Shown here: positions 52,742 through 62,373 of the stretch, in pieces
How the letters are laid out: each line of letters opens with the position of its first letter
Numbering within the stretch: position 1 is the first letter of the stretch
Assembly (NCBI RefSeq): GCF_009604375.1
Contig: NZ_WEGH01000003.1
Coordinates: 434,001-498,000, forward strand
DNA: 64,000 bases
Source: Actinomadura macrotermitis
Lineage (GTDB): Bacteria > Actinomycetota > Actinomycetes > Streptosporangiales > Streptosporangiaceae
Direction of reading: 5' to 3'
Made by a program: the position numbers and the translations under genes
The notes under the pieces: generated by a model
Seen by the model: only the letters and a program-made list of their open reading frames with translations
Told to the model about the DNA's origin: nothing
The model's database searches: none

Positions 52742-53242
52742 ATGGTCAACATGCCCTCGGTGGAGCCCGCCGTCTTCCACGCGCCCTTCCGCGACCAGTT
52801 CGAGGTGTTCCTCGACGAGCACCGCTCCCGGATGCACGACAGCCTGAACGGGTTGACCGAGGAGCAGGCGCGCCGCGCGCTGGTGCCGTCCAAGACCACC
52901 CTGCTCGGCCTGGTCAAGCACGTCACGTTCGTGGAGAAGGTCTGGTTCGACGAGGCGATCGCGTGCCGGTCCCGCGCCGAGATCGGCATTCCCGACACTC
53001 CCGACGAGTCGTTCGACCTGGCCGCCGGCGACACGGTCTCCTCCGTCCAGGAGGCCTACCGGCGGGCGTGCGCGGAGTCCCGCCGGGCCGCGGCGGGACT
53101 GTCCCTGGACGACGTGGTGCGCGGCAACCGCCGGGGGCCCCTGCCGCTGCGCTGGGTCTACCTGCACATGCTGCGCGAACTGGCCCAGCACTGCGGCCAC
53201 GCCGACATTCTGCGCGAGCAGGTCCTCCGCGATGTGTCGTAG
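52742..53242 (+). CDS. DinB-superfamily (DUF664) protein
   Basis: A 166-residue four-helix-bundle protein of the DinB/DUF664 group: FLDEHRSRMHDSLNGLTEEQARR, GLVKHVTFVEKVWF and LRELAQHCGHADILREQV. The histidines in VKHV, QHCGH are positioned as the usual metal ligands. Members include mycothiol-dependent transferases in actinobacteria; whether this one is, is not shown. It follows the TetR gene by 22 bp. Confidence 0.85.
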   Translation: MVNMPSVEPAVFHAPFRDQFEVFLDEHRSRMHDSLNGLTEEQARRALVPSKTTLLGLVKHVTFVEKVWFDEAIACRSRAEIGIPDTPDESFDLAAGDTVSSVQEAYRRACAESRRAAAGLSLDDVVRGNRRGPLPLRWVYLHMLRELAQHCGHADILREQVLRDVS

Positions 53243-53262
53243 GCGGCGGCCATAGTGCTCGC

Positions 53263-54414
53263 ATGGAGTGGAAGCCATGGCTGACGCGCTGGAGCGAGGA
53301 ATGGGTCCGCGGCACCGACCCCGATGAGCTGGATCCGGAGGTCGCGCGCGGGCGGTGGCTGGGCTTCGCTCCGGCGACCCCCGAGGCCGTCGCCGCGGCG
53401 GAGGAGCGGATCGGCCGGACGCTGCCGCCGTCCTACCGGGAGTTCCTGCTGACGACGGACGGGTGGCGCGACGCCGGCTGCTTCGTGTGGCGGCTGCGCG
53501 ACACCGGCAATGTGGCCTGGCTGCGCGACGTCGAGCCGTACTGGGAGGAGTGGGAGGGCCCCGGCGAGGACGGCGTCGCCTCCCCGGACGGCAACAAGTT
53601 CAGCCGGGGCTTGATGATCTCCCTGGAGGCCGACGCGGGCGTGCTGTTCCTGGACTCCGGCGACGTCGACGACCAGGGCGAATGGGCGGCCTACAGCCTG
53701 TTCTCCTGGCGCGCCGCGCCGCCGGAGCGGTTCCCTTCCTTCGCCGCGCTGATGGAGAGCCTGTACGCCGAGTTCCACCGGATGCGCCGTCCTGAGGGCG
53801 ATACCCGTGACGCCTGGGACGACGCCGTCGAACAGGCACGGCTCGACGCCCTGGCCGGCGAGGTCGACGGCGCCGAGGCCCGGCTGGCCCAGGCCGGGGA
53901 GTTCGGCCGTGACCGCGCCGCCGTCCTGCGCGCCCAGCTCCTGTACTTCCTGGACCGGTCGTACGAGGCCGCGCGGCTGCTGCACCCCTCGTTCGTGCCG
54001 GAAGGCTTTGTGGGCAGCCCCTTGTTCACCGAGGAGTTCCTGCCGCTGCTGTTCGCCGAGCACGCCGCCGAAGCCTCGCGCGGCCGCGGTTCGATCCTGC
54101 GGTCGGCGCTGAACGGCGACTCGGACGAGCTCCAGCTCGTCGTCGCCCGGTACCAGGCCCGCCTGCGGCGCGGTGAGCACCGCCTGGTCTTCGGCGATCC
54201 CGGGTTCGACGCCCTGGTCCATCAGGCCCTCGAACGGCACGCCGCCGACCCGGACGCGTTATGGCAGGCCGTGCGGGACGCGCTGCCGCATTGGCGCCCC
54301 AGATCCGACGACCACATCGCCCCGGTCGTGCTGCTGGCCGAGCCGGTCCTGGCCGCGACGCTCACCCCCGAACGCGGCCGCCGGCTGCTGTCGACCCCGC
54401 GAGGTGGGCGATGA
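53263..54414 (+). CDS. SMI1/KNR4-family protein with a long C-terminal extension
   Basis: A 383-residue protein. Residues about 1-170 form a SMI1/KNR4 (SUKH-like) domain: FAPATPEAVAAAEERIGRTL, PPSYREFLLTTDG and LFLDSGDVDDQGEWAAY. The remaining 210 residues are helical and of unknown fold. SUKH domains often act as immunity proteins against polymorphic toxins or as binding domains; no toxin gene is near. The ATG at 53263 lacks a strong ribosome site. Its stop overlaps the next gene (ATGA), so the two are coupled. Confidence 0.78.
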   Translation: MEWKPWLTRWSEEWVRGTDPDELDPEVARGRWLGFAPATPEAVAAAEERIGRTLPPSYREFLLTTDGWRDAGCFVWRLRDTGNVAWLRDVEPYWEEWEGPGEDGVASPDGNKFSRGLMISLEADAGVLFLDSGDVDDQGEWAAYSLFSWRAAPPERFPSFAALMESLYAEFHRMRRPEGDTRDAWDDAVEQARLDALAGEVDGAEARLAQAGEFGRDRAAVLRAQLLYFLDRSYEAARLLHPSFVPEGFVGSPLFTEEFLPLLFAEHAAEASRGRGSILRSALNGDSDELQLVVARYQARLRRGEHRLVFGDPGFDALVHQALERHAADPDALWQAVRDALPHWRPRSDDHIAPVVLLAEPVLAATLTPERGRRLLSTPRGGR

Positions 54415-55199
54415 TGCCGTTCCCCAGCCGCGACGACGCCGCGGCGGCGCTGATCGCCCGTGCCTGCGGCCACTCCCACGACTTCCCCGGGGACGACGTC
54501 CTGCGGCCCACCGGAACCGAGACCGGCCGGGACGGAGCGACCGTCAACGTCCGCCGGATCGCCTGCCGCCGCTGCGGCACGATCCAGACGACCCGCTGGC
54601 GCCTCCCCGAGCCCGCCGCGGAATCCTCGTTCTCCACCGCCGTCAGCACCTTCGAGGCGCCCGAGCCGGGCGACGTCCCCGGGATCGCCGAGCGCGCCCG
54701 GCGCTTGACCGATGAGGAGTACGCCGCGTACATCGCCGAATGCGGCTTCCCCGCCGATTCCATCCCCAAGCGGCGCGCCGCCTCGGCGCCGCGGCGGCTC
54801 GACCTGCGCGTGCAGGTCCGGGCCTGGCAGTTCGCGCTGCTGGACCGCGGCGGCTCCATCGGCGAGATCCTGCCCGTCCCCCCGCATGCCGAGTCCGCCG
54901 GCATCATCGACGCCGTCCCGGGCGCCGTTCTGTTCTGGGCCCCCATCGAGGACGGCGAACTCCCCCTGACGGTGGTGGTCTCCTCGGCCGACCCGGGCCC
55001 CGACCGTTCCTATGACCGCTTCGCGGAGATCTCCTGCCGCTTCCACACCGGCCGCGTCGCCCTCCGCGAGATCGGCGGGCGGACGCTGCCCCTGCCGCGC
55101 CTGCCCGCCGACCACGGCGACCACCGGCTGCGCCTGCACACCGACCCGTCCGGCTGCCTGCTGCACATCTGGAGCCAGGCGCGCACCAGGCCCCTGTGA
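54411..55199 (+). CDS. Unknown protein coupled to the SMI1/KNR4 gene
   Basis: A 262-residue soluble protein I do not recognise. The N-terminal half has a possible metal site (ACGHSHDF and RRIACRRCGTIQTT, two Cys two residues apart). The C-terminal half reads as beta-rich (LDLRVQVRAWQFALLDRGG, AVLFWAPIEDGELPLTVVVS). The ATG at 54411 overlaps the preceding stop; a second ATG follows directly. A strong bidirectional hairpin ends the unit. Co-translation suggests it works with the SMI1-like protein. Confidence 0.65.
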   Translation: MMPFPSRDDAAAALIARACGHSHDFPGDDVLRPTGTETGRDGATVNVRRIACRRCGTIQTTRWRLPEPAAESSFSTAVSTFEAPEPGDVPGIAERARRLTDEEYAAYIAECGFPADSIPKRRAASAPRRLDLRVQVRAWQFALLDRGGSIGEILPVPPHAESAGIIDAVPGAVLFWAPIEDGELPLTVVVSSADPGPDRSYDRFAEISCRFHTGRVALREIGGRTLPLPRLPADHGDHRLRLHTDPSGCLLHIWSQARTRPL

Positions 55200-55205
55200 C
55201 ATGCG

Positions 55206-55236
55206 CGGTCCCCGGGGCGGAGCGCCCCGGGGACCG
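55206..55236. terminator. Bidirectional hairpin terminator
   Basis: A 13-bp perfect stem (CGGTCCCCGGGGC and its complement) with a 5-nt loop lies between convergent genes ending at 55199 and 55251. Confidence 0.75.
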
Positions 55237-55250
55237 TGCCGGTGGTGCCG

Positions 55251-56102
55251 TCAGCCCTTGTCGCGGTGGCGGCCGCCGCCGGAGCCCGGGTCCCGCACCG
55301 CGCGGCCCTGCTCGTCGACGATCTCGACCTGCTCCCGGCTGACCTCGCTCTCGACCTCCTGCTCGCCGGTCACCTTCTGGGTGCCGACGTGGACGCGCTC
55401 GACCGGGACCTGCTCCTTGCTGACGACGGGGCGCTCCTCGTGCAGGATGATCTCCCGCTCCTCCTCGCCGATGTGCATCTCGCCCGGGCGGCCCTCGGTG
55501 ATGGGCTCGTGCTCGATCACCAGCTCCTCGTGGGCGACCGGCACGGTCGTGCTGACCTGCTCGGTCTCCACCCACTTGCGCAGCCGGACCCGGCCGGTCT
55601 CGCGCTCCTCGGTGCCGACGCGCATCCGCTCCTCCGAGCGCGTCATCTCGACGTCGCCGCCGGAGCGCGCCACGTCGCCGCGGGCGGTCTTGCCGCCGGC
55701 CGGCGGCTGCGGCCGGGGGGCGGCCTCGCCCTGGCGCGCCTCGCCCTCGCGCCGGCCGCTCTGGCGCCCGGGCGCCTGGCCGGGCCCGCCCGGCAGGCCG
55801 TAGTGGCGGTAGAGGGACATGACCTCGTTCTGGTCCAGGTGCGCGTCCGCGTCGATCTTCGGGGCGTCCTTGACCTTGTCCTTGTCGTAGGGCACCTTGA
55901 TCGCGCCCTGCGCCTCGGTCGCCTCGGCCAGCGGGATGAAGCTCTCCCGCGTGCCGAACCAGCCGGTGTGGACGGTCACCCACTCGGGCGCCCCGGTGCC
56001 GTCGTTGAGGTAGACCTGCTTCACGGTGCCGAGCTTGCCCCCGTCACCGCCGATGACCTCGCGGTTCATCAACTGGTCGCTCTTGAGCTTGGTCTGCACC
56101 AC
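55251..56102 (-). CDS. PRC-barrel and DUF2382 (YsnF/AvaK) domain protein
   Basis: A 283-residue stress-type protein. Residues about 1-105 form a PRC-barrel (LMNREVIGGDGGKLGTVKQV, WVTVHTGWFGTRESFIPL). A charged proline/glycine-rich linker follows, then a DUF2382 domain (about 150-265: MRVGTEERETGRVRLRKWVE, HEELVIEHEPI, HEERPVVSKEQVPVERVHVG). Common in actinobacteria and associated with general stress; biochemical role unknown. The ATG follows GGAGG. 224 bp upstream without a gene, containing GGTCAAG/CTTGACC inverted arms at 56260-56288. Confidence 0.9.
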   Translation of the reverse strand: MVQTKLKSDQLMNREVIGGDGGKLGTVKQVYLNDGTGAPEWVTVHTGWFGTRESFIPLAEATEAQGAIKVPYDKDKVKDAPKIDADAHLDQNEVMSLYRHYGLPGGPGQAPGRQSGRREGEARQGEAAPRPQPPAGGKTARGDVARSGGDVEMTRSEERMRVGTEERETGRVRLRKWVETEQVSTTVPVAHEELVIEHEPITEGRPGEMHIGEEEREIILHEERPVVSKEQVPVERVHVGTQKVTGEQEVESEVSREQVEIVDEQGRAVRDPGSGGGRHRDKG

Positions 56103-56326
56103 GGAACCTCCTTGTTCGCGTAGGGCCGGGAAGGCGGCTCGGCCGCAGGATCGTTCCGGTGCTCCTTCGCCCGGCCGTGCCAGATCTCAAGCCGCTTGAT
56201 GCGGTATGCAATCATCCGGCAGCATTAGTCGTTTCCAGGGAGACATGGGCGAAACGCCTGGTCAAGGGGGGTGCGGCCGCGCTTGACCGGACGCCTGCCG
56301 ACCCTTGGCACCGGCGTTGCCCTGGG

Positions 56327-58366
56327 TCACAGGCCGGACAGGACGCGGGCCGGGGTGAGGGGCAGGTCGCGCAGGCGCAGGCCGGTGGCGTGGTGCAGGG
56401 CGTTGGCGATCGCCGCCGCCGCGCCGACGATGCCGATCTCGCCGATGCCCTTGGCCCCCATCGGGTTCAGGTGCGGGTCGTGCTCGTCGATCCAGACGGC
56501 GTCGATGCCGCGGACGTCGGCGCAGACCGGGACGTGGTACTGGGCCAGGTCGTGGTTGAGGTAGTCGCCGAACCGGCGGTCCATGATCCCCTCCTCCATC
56601 AGCGCCATGCCGATGCCCATCGTCATGCCGCCGATGAACTGGGAGCGGGCCGTGACGGGCTCGATGATGCGGCCCGCCGCGAAGACGCCGAGCATGCGCG
56701 GAACGTGGACCTCGCCGGTGTCGACGTCCACCTCGACCTCGACGAAGTGGGCGCCGAAGGCGTGCCGGGCGTACTTCTCCTGGTTCTTGACCTCGTCGGC
56801 GGTGTCGGCCTCGGCCTCCTGCGGCGGCCCGGCGCCGTCCAGCTTCCCGCGCAGCGCCTCGCAGGCGCGGACGACGGCGGTGCCCCAGCTGGCGGTGCCC
56901 ATCGAGCCGCCCGCCAGGGACGCGCGGGGCAGCGAGCTGTCGCCGATCTCGACGGTGACGTCGCCCGGGTCGGCCTTGAGGGTCTCGGCGGCGATCCGGG
57001 TGAGCGCGGTGCGGGCGCCGGTGCCGATGTCGGCGGCGGCGATGCGGACGGTGAACCGGCCGTCGGCCTCGGCGCGGGCGGTGGCCCGGCACGGCTGCCG
57101 CGACGCCGGGTAGGTCGCCGCCGCGACGCCGGTCCCGTACAGCTTGCGGCCCCGGCGGCGCGCGGCGGGCGCGGGGTCGCGGTCGGCCCAGCCGAACAGC
57201 TCGGCGCCGCGGCGCAGGCACGCCACCAGGTTGCGGGAGCTGAACGGCAGCCCGGTCTCGGGGTCGGTCTCGGGCTCGTTGCGGATGCGCAGCTCGACCG
57301 GGTCGACGCCGGCGGCGACGGCGAGCTCGTCCATGGCGCACTCCAGGGCGAACATGCCGGGCGTCTCGCCGGGCGCCCGCATCCACGACGGCGTCGGCAC
57401 GTCCAGCCGGGCCAGCCGGTGCGCGGTGCGCCGGTTCGGCGCCCGGTACATCACCCGGGCCGGCACGGCGGCCTGCTCGGTGAACTCGCGCAGCGTGGAG
57501 GACTGCACGGCGACCTCGTGCACGACGGTGGTGAGGGTGCCGTCGGCCTGCGCGCCGAGCCGGACCCGCTGGATCGTCGGCGACCGGTACCCGACGGCGG
57601 TGAACAGCTGCTGGCGGGTGAGCGCGACCTTCACCGGCCGGCCGGCGGCGCGCGCCGCCATCGCGGCCAGCACGATGTTGGGGCGCGGCGTGCCCTTGGA
57701 CCCGAACCCGCCGCCGACGTGCGGGGACACCACGCGCACCCGCTCGATGCCGAAGATCTTGCGGACGGTGGCGGCGGCGGTGGCCGCGCCCTGGTTGGAG
57801 TCGTACAGCGTCAGCTCGTCGCCGTCCCAGACGGCGATGGTCGCGTGCGGCTCCATCGGGTTGTTGTGCTCGGCGGGTGTCCGGTAGGTCGCGTCGATCC
57901 GGATGGCCGAGGCGGCGAAGGCGGCGTCGGGGTCGCCGTCCGCGGTGTCGGCGGGATACCCGCCGTTGGCCTTCTCGGGCTTGCAGAGGCCGGGGTCGCG
58001 CGGGCTGAGCCGCACCTTCGGCGCGGTGGTGGCTTCGTAGTCGATCCGCAGCAGGCGGGCGGCCTCGCGGGCGGTCTCCAGCGTCTCGGCGACCACCGCG
58101 GCGACGAGCTGCCCCCGGTAGGCGACCCGGCGGGACTGGAACAGGGCCAGCTCGGGGTCGTCCACCGGCTCGATGGACGGCGCGTTCTGGCAGGACAGCA
58201 CGGTGATGACGCCGGGCAGCGCGCGCACCTCGGCGTCGTGCACGGCGGTGATCATCCCGGGGTCCGACGCCGCCTGGACCGCGACGGCGTAGGCGACGCC
58301 CTCGACCGGGTACTCGTAGGCGTACCGGGCCGTCCCGGTGACCTTCTCGCGGCCTTCGACCCTCAT
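56327..58366 (-). CDS. Xanthine dehydrogenase-family molybdenum-binding subunit
   Basis: A 679-residue large subunit of a molybdenum hydroxylase (xanthine oxidase family, CO dehydrogenase/aldehyde oxidase-like). Family elements are VHDAEVRALPGVITVL, PHVGGGFGSKG, the cofactor-binding MRAPGETPGMFALE, GSMGTASWGTAV and the C-terminal GAKGIGEIG with the catalytic Glu. Substrate unknown; typical ones are purines, aldehydes or N-heterocycles. It is the last gene of an operon 2Fe-2S/FAD/Mo with ATGA overlaps at both joints. Confidence 0.93.
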   Translation of the reverse strand: MRVEGREKVTGTARYAYEYPVEGVAYAVAVQAASDPGMITAVHDAEVRALPGVITVLSCQNAPSIEPVDDPELALFQSRRVAYRGQLVAAVVAETLETAREAARLLRIDYEATTAPKVRLSPRDPGLCKPEKANGGYPADTADGDPDAAFAASAIRIDATYRTPAEHNNPMEPHATIAVWDGDELTLYDSNQGAATAAATVRKIFGIERVRVVSPHVGGGFGSKGTPRPNIVLAAMAARAAGRPVKVALTRQQLFTAVGYRSPTIQRVRLGAQADGTLTTVVHEVAVQSSTLREFTEQAAVPARVMYRAPNRRTAHRLARLDVPTPSWMRAPGETPGMFALECAMDELAVAAGVDPVELRIRNEPETDPETGLPFSSRNLVACLRRGAELFGWADRDPAPAARRRGRKLYGTGVAAATYPASRQPCRATARAEADGRFTVRIAAADIGTGARTALTRIAAETLKADPGDVTVEIGDSSLPRASLAGGSMGTASWGTAVVRACEALRGKLDGAGPPQEAEADTADEVKNQEKYARHAFGAHFVEVEVDVDTGEVHVPRMLGVFAAGRIIEPVTARSQFIGGMTMGIGMALMEEGIMDRRFGDYLNHDLAQYHVPVCADVRGIDAVWIDEHDPHLNPMGAKGIGEIGIVGAAAAIANALHHATGLRLRDLPLTPARVLSGL

Positions 58367-59328
58367 GCCCGCTCCCCCAGTTCCGTCAGCACCCGGCAGA
58401 TCACGTTCGTCGCCATCGGCACCTTGTAGGCGTTGTCGCGCAGCGGCTCGGCGTGCTCCATCTCGGCGAGCGCGGCGCGCCGGAACGCCTCCTCGGTCGC
58501 CGGGCCGCCGCGCAGCACCTCCTCGGCGCGCAGCGCCCGCCAGGGCCGGTGCGCGACGCCGCCGAGCGCGATCCGGCAGTCGCGGACGACGCCGTCGGCC
58601 ACCTCCAGGGCGACCGCCGCCGACACCAGCGCGAACGCGAACGAGGCGCGCTCGCGGACCTTGCGGTACCGCGACGGCATCCGCAGCGGCGGCACCTCCA
58701 CCGCCGTGATCAGGTCGCCGGGCTCCAGGGTGGTGTCGCGCGCGGGATCGTCGCCGGGCAGCCGGTACAGCCTGGCCAGCGGGACCGGGTCGCGGCCGTG
58801 CACGTGCACGACGGCGTCCAGGGCGGTGAGCGCGACGGCCATGTCGGAGGGGTGGGTCGCCACGCACGACCGGGTGTGCCCGATGATCGCGTGGTTGGTG
58901 TGCTCGCCGTCGCGGGCGGGGCAGCCGCTGCCGGGGACGCGCTTGTTGCAGGGTTTGGTGATGTCCTGGAAGTAGGGGCAGCGGGTGCGCTGCAGCAGGT
59001 TCCCGCCGACCGTGGCGAGGTTGCGGATCTGCCCGGACGCCCCCGCCAGCACCGCCTCGGCCAGCACCGGGAAGGCGTCGCGGACGGCGGGGTCGGCGGC
59101 CAGGTCGCTGTTGCTGACGGCCGCGCCGATGCGCAGCGCGCCGTCCGGGCCGGTCTCGATCCGGTCGTACGGAAGGCGCGAGACGTCGATCAGCCGGGCC
59201 GGGGTGGCGACGCCGAGCCGCATCAGGTCGACCAGGTTGGTGCCGCCGCCGAGGTAGGCGGCCTGCCCGTCGTGGGCGGCGCGGGCGGCGTCCGCGTCGG
59301 TGGCGCGCTCGTAGGCGAAGGGCCTCAT
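58363..59328 (-). CDS. Xanthine dehydrogenase-family FAD-binding subunit
   Basis: A 321-residue FAD subunit. The FAD motif is YLGGGTNLVDLMRLGV and a second one ATVGGNLLQRTRC; the run RCPYFQDITKPCNKRVPGSG contains extra cysteines as in 4-hydroxybenzoyl-CoA reductase/YagS-type subunits, which may bind an additional iron-sulphur cluster. Starts within the stop of the 2Fe-2S gene and overlaps the large subunit gene, fitting an obligate heterotrimer. Confidence 0.93.
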   Translation of the reverse strand: MRPFAYERATDADAARAAHDGQAAYLGGGTNLVDLMRLGVATPARLIDVSRLPYDRIETGPDGALRIGAAVSNSDLAADPAVRDAFPVLAEAVLAGASGQIRNLATVGGNLLQRTRCPYFQDITKPCNKRVPGSGCPARDGEHTNHAIIGHTRSCVATHPSDMAVALTALDAVVHVHGRDPVPLARLYRLPGDDPARDTTLEPGDLITAVEVPPLRMPSRYRKVRERASFAFALVSAAVALEVADGVVRDCRIALGGVAHRPWRALRAEEVLRGGPATEEAFRRAALAEMEHAEPLRDNAYKVPMATNVICRVLTELGERA

Positions 59329-59849
59329 GCGCCCACCTCGCGGATCGCCGCGACGATGTTGGCGTAGGCGCCGCAGCGGCACAGGTTGCCGCTCATCCGC
59401 TCGCGGATCTCGGCGTCGTCCAGCACCGGCTTGTCGGCCACCGGGGCGGTGGCGGCGCTCGGCCAGCCCCGCGCGACCTCCGCCAGCATGCCGGTCGCCG
59501 AGCAGAGCTGGCCCGGCGTGCAGTAACCGCACTGGTAGGCGTCCTCCTCCAGGAAGGCGCGCTGGACGGGGCTGAGCTCGTCGCCGTCCGCCAGCCCCTC
59601 CACGGTGGTGATCTCCGCGCCGTCGTGCGCGACGGCCAGGGCGAGGCAGGCGTTGGCGCGGCGGCCGTCCAGCAGGACGGTGCAGGCGCCGCACTGGCCG
59701 TGGTCGCAGCCCTTCTTGGCGCCGGTGAGGCCGAGCGTCTCGCGCAGCACGTCCAGCACGGACGCCCTGGTATCGACCCGCGGCCGGTGCGCGGTCCCGT
59801 TCACGATCAGGGTGATCTCGGCGTACTGCACGCCGTCGGCACTGTCCAT
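59325..59849 (-). CDS. Xanthine dehydrogenase-family 2Fe-2S subunit
   Basis: A 174-residue iron-sulphur subunit. The plant-type ferredoxin cluster ligands are in KKGCDHGQCGACTVLLDG with a further Cys in ACLALAV; the second cluster ligands are in YQCGYCTPGQ and NLCRCGAY. No signal peptide of the Tat type is present, in contrast to periplasmic YagT, so a cytosolic enzyme is expected. First gene of the operon, with AGGA before the ATG. Confidence 0.94.
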   Translation of the reverse strand: MDSADGVQYAEITLIVNGTAHRPRVDTRASVLDVLRETLGLTGAKKGCDHGQCGACTVLLDGRRANACLALAVAHDGAEITTVEGLADGDELSPVQRAFLEEDAYQCGYCTPGQLCSATGMLAEVARGWPSAATAPVADKPVLDDAEIRERMSGNLCRCGAYANIVAAIREVGA

Positions 59850-59897
59850 GATCGGTCCTGTACCCAGCTTCGCGCAGGTGAGACCGGGCCGGCGGGA

Positions 59898-62276
59898 TCA
59901 GCGGCGGCGGGGCCGCAGCCGCTCCAGCCGCCACCAGGTGAGCACCACGAACACCAGGCCGAGCGCGACGTCCAGGCCGAGGTTGGTCAGCAGATGGGCC
60001 TGGTCGTGCTTCCACAGCGGGTCGGGGTCGGACACGCCCTGCTGGATCACGCCGAGGTCGATGGTGCCCGCCGCCGCGCCCATCCCCCACCGCGACGGCG
60101 AGATCCAGGCCAGCTGCTCCAGCCCGACGGTGCCGTTCAGCGCCACCAGCGCCCCGCACAGCACCAGCTGCCCCATCGACGACACGATCAGCAGCGGCAG
60201 CGTCTTCTCCGAGGTGCTGACCGACGCCGACAGCAGCAGGCCGAGCGCCAGCGACACGCCGCCGAGCACGGCCATCTCGATCATCAGCTCCGGCAGCACC
60301 GGCAGCACGATGCCGCTGTCGGGCAGCCGGGTGCCGAGCAGGCCGACGCCGACCAGCACCACCGCCTGGATCGCGGTGATCACGCCGAGCACCAGCAGCT
60401 TGGACATCAGGTAGACGGCGGCGGACAGGCCCGCCGCGCGTTCTCGCTGGTAGATCGTGCGTTCCTTGACCAGCTCGCGGATCGCGTTGCCGGCCCCGAC
60501 GAAGCACGCCGCGAACACCAGCACCATCAGCTTGGACGAGGCGTCCGGGTTGGTGCCCGGCGGCCCGGCCAGGCCCTTGTCCGACGGGATCGCCACGATC
60601 AGCCCGCCGAGCAGCAGCGGCATCACCCCGATCAGCGCCAGGTAGGCGCGGTCGGAGGCGATCACCGCCAGGTAGCGCCGGCACAGCGTGCTGAGCTGCC
60701 CGAACCGCGACTGCTGCGGCGGGGGCGGCGACGGCGTGCGGGCGTCGGTGTGGCCGTTGCCGCCGGACATCCCCGACGCCACATAACGGGTGTACCGGGG
60801 CGAGTTGCGGAACTCGGCGGCCCAGTCGCGGTTCGGCTCGCGGTCGAACGCCTGGAACACCTCGGCCCAGGTCTGCTTGCCGAAGTGCGCCAGCCCCTCG
60901 GCGGGCGGCCCGTAGTAGGCCAGCTTCCCGCCGGGCACCAGCACCAGCAGCCGGTCGCAGGTGTCGAGGTTGGCGACGCTGTGGGTGACCACGATGACGG
61001 TGCGGCCGTCGTGCGCCAGGCCCTTCAGCATCTCCATGACGGTCTTGTCCAGGCCCGGGTCCAGGCCGGAGGTCGGCTCGTCCAGGAACAGCAGCGACGG
61101 CTTGGTCAGCAGCTCCAGCGCGACGCTGACCCGCTTGCGCTGGCCGCCCGACAGCCGGTCGATGCGGGTCTTGGCGTGCGGGGCCAGGCCGAGCTCCTGC
61201 AGCACCTCGTCGACCCGCCGCTCCCGCTCGTCCTTGCGGGTGTCGCCGGGGAAGCGCAGCTCGGCGGCGAACAGCAGCGCCTGCCGGGTGGCGAGCTGGG
61301 TGTGCAGGATGTCCTCCTGCGGGACCAGCCCGATGCGGTGCCGCAGCTCGTCGTAGTCGCTGTACAGGTCGCGGTTGTCGTAGCGGACGGTGCCCTCGGT
61401 GGCCGGCCGCATGCCGGTGACCGCGCCGAGCAGGGTCGACTTGCCCGCGCCGCTCGGCCCGATGACCGCGACCAGCGAGCGCTCGGGGATCGGGAAGGCG
61501 ACCCGGTCCATGATGACCTTGCCGTCGCCGGTGCGCACGGTGATGTCCTGCACCTGCACCGACACGTCGCCGGTGTCGAGGAACTCGCGCAGCTCCTGGC
61601 CGACCAGCCGGTAGGTGGCGTGGCCGATGCCGAGCAGGTCGTGCTCGGTGAGCGCCGACGACTGCACCCGCACGCCGTTGACGTAGGTGCCGTTGTGGCT
61701 GCCGAGGTCGACGATCTCGCACCGGCCGGGGCCGGTCATGCGCAGCTCGGCGTGGTAGCGCGACACCACCAGGTCGGCGACGACGATGTCGTTGTCGGGG
61801 GCGCGGCCGATGCGCAGCGTGCGCGGCGCCTGCTGCGCGCGCGGCGCGACCCGGATGATCTGGCTGGGGTTGCGGTCCACCCGCGGCCCGCGCGGCGGCG
61901 CGTGCTGGGCGGCGTGCGGGGCGGACGCGCCGGGCGCCGGGGGCGCGGCGGGCTCGCCGGCGGAGCACGCCAGCGCGGGGCCGTCCACGGCGTTGCCGAG
62001 CAGGAAGACGCGCTCGCCGGCGATCGCCATCCGGGTGATGCGGCGGCCGTCCAGGTAGGTGCCGTTGGTGCTGACGTCCTCGATCGTCCAGTGCCCCTGC
62101 TCGGGGCGGATCACCGCGTGCCGCCACGACACCCGCGGCTCGTCGACCACGATGTCGGCGGCCGGATCGCGGCCGACGTGGTAGACGGCACCGGGGCGGA
62201 GCCGGTGCACGCCGTTCCTGGTGCGGACGACCAGGACCGGCGCGGCCAGGGAATCGGCGGAAGGACCAGCCGTCAT
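59898..62276 (-). CDS. FHA-domain ABC transporter (Rv1747-like)
   Basis: A 792-residue half-transporter. Two FHA phosphothreonine-binding domains come first (about 30-95 with GRDPAADIVVD and STNGTYLDG; about 150-225 with GRAPDNDIVVAD and SHNGTYVNG), then an ABCG-type ATPase (Walker A GPSGAGKS 273-280, signature LSGGQ 375-379, Walker B LLFLDEP) and six C-terminal membrane segments. This is the layout of mycobacterial Rv1747, an exporter controlled by Ser/Thr kinase phosphorylation and FHA binding. The ATG at 62276 starts the first FHA domain properly. Substrate unknown. Confidence 0.94.
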   Translation of the reverse strand: MTAGPSADSLAAPVLVVRTRNGVHRLRPGAVYHVGRDPAADIVVDEPRVSWRHAVIRPEQGHWTIEDVSTNGTYLDGRRITRMAIAGERVFLLGNAVDGPALACSAGEPAAPPAPGASAPHAAQHAPPRGPRVDRNPSQIIRVAPRAQQAPRTLRIGRAPDNDIVVADLVVSRYHAELRMTGPGRCEIVDLGSHNGTYVNGVRVQSSALTEHDLLGIGHATYRLVGQELREFLDTGDVSVQVQDITVRTGDGKVIMDRVAFPIPERSLVAVIGPSGAGKSTLLGAVTGMRPATEGTVRYDNRDLYSDYDELRHRIGLVPQEDILHTQLATRQALLFAAELRFPGDTRKDERERRVDEVLQELGLAPHAKTRIDRLSGGQRKRVSVALELLTKPSLLFLDEPTSGLDPGLDKTVMEMLKGLAHDGRTVIVVTHSVANLDTCDRLLVLVPGGKLAYYGPPAEGLAHFGKQTWAEVFQAFDREPNRDWAAEFRNSPRYTRYVASGMSGGNGHTDARTPSPPPPQQSRFGQLSTLCRRYLAVIASDRAYLALIGVMPLLLGGLIVAIPSDKGLAGPPGTNPDASSKLMVLVFAACFVGAGNAIRELVKERTIYQRERAAGLSAAVYLMSKLLVLGVITAIQAVVLVGVGLLGTRLPDSGIVLPVLPELMIEMAVLGGVSLALGLLLSASVSTSEKTLPLLIVSSMGQLVLCGALVALNGTVGLEQLAWISPSRWGMGAAAGTIDLGVIQQGVSDPDPLWKHDQAHLLTNLGLDVALGLVFVVLTWWRLERLRPRRR

Positions 62277-62373
62277 GATGTGGAGTCTATGGGCATCCAT
62301 TCCTTGTGCGGGAGGACATTGACACGGGGACTTTTGCGGAATTAAGTGAGTCCATGCTGAGGCGTCGGGTCTG

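Noticed and set aside
59625..62345. Plus-strand open frame of 906 codons opposite the FHA-ABC gene
   Set aside because: His/Gln/Arg-rich low-complexity shadow with no recognisable domain.
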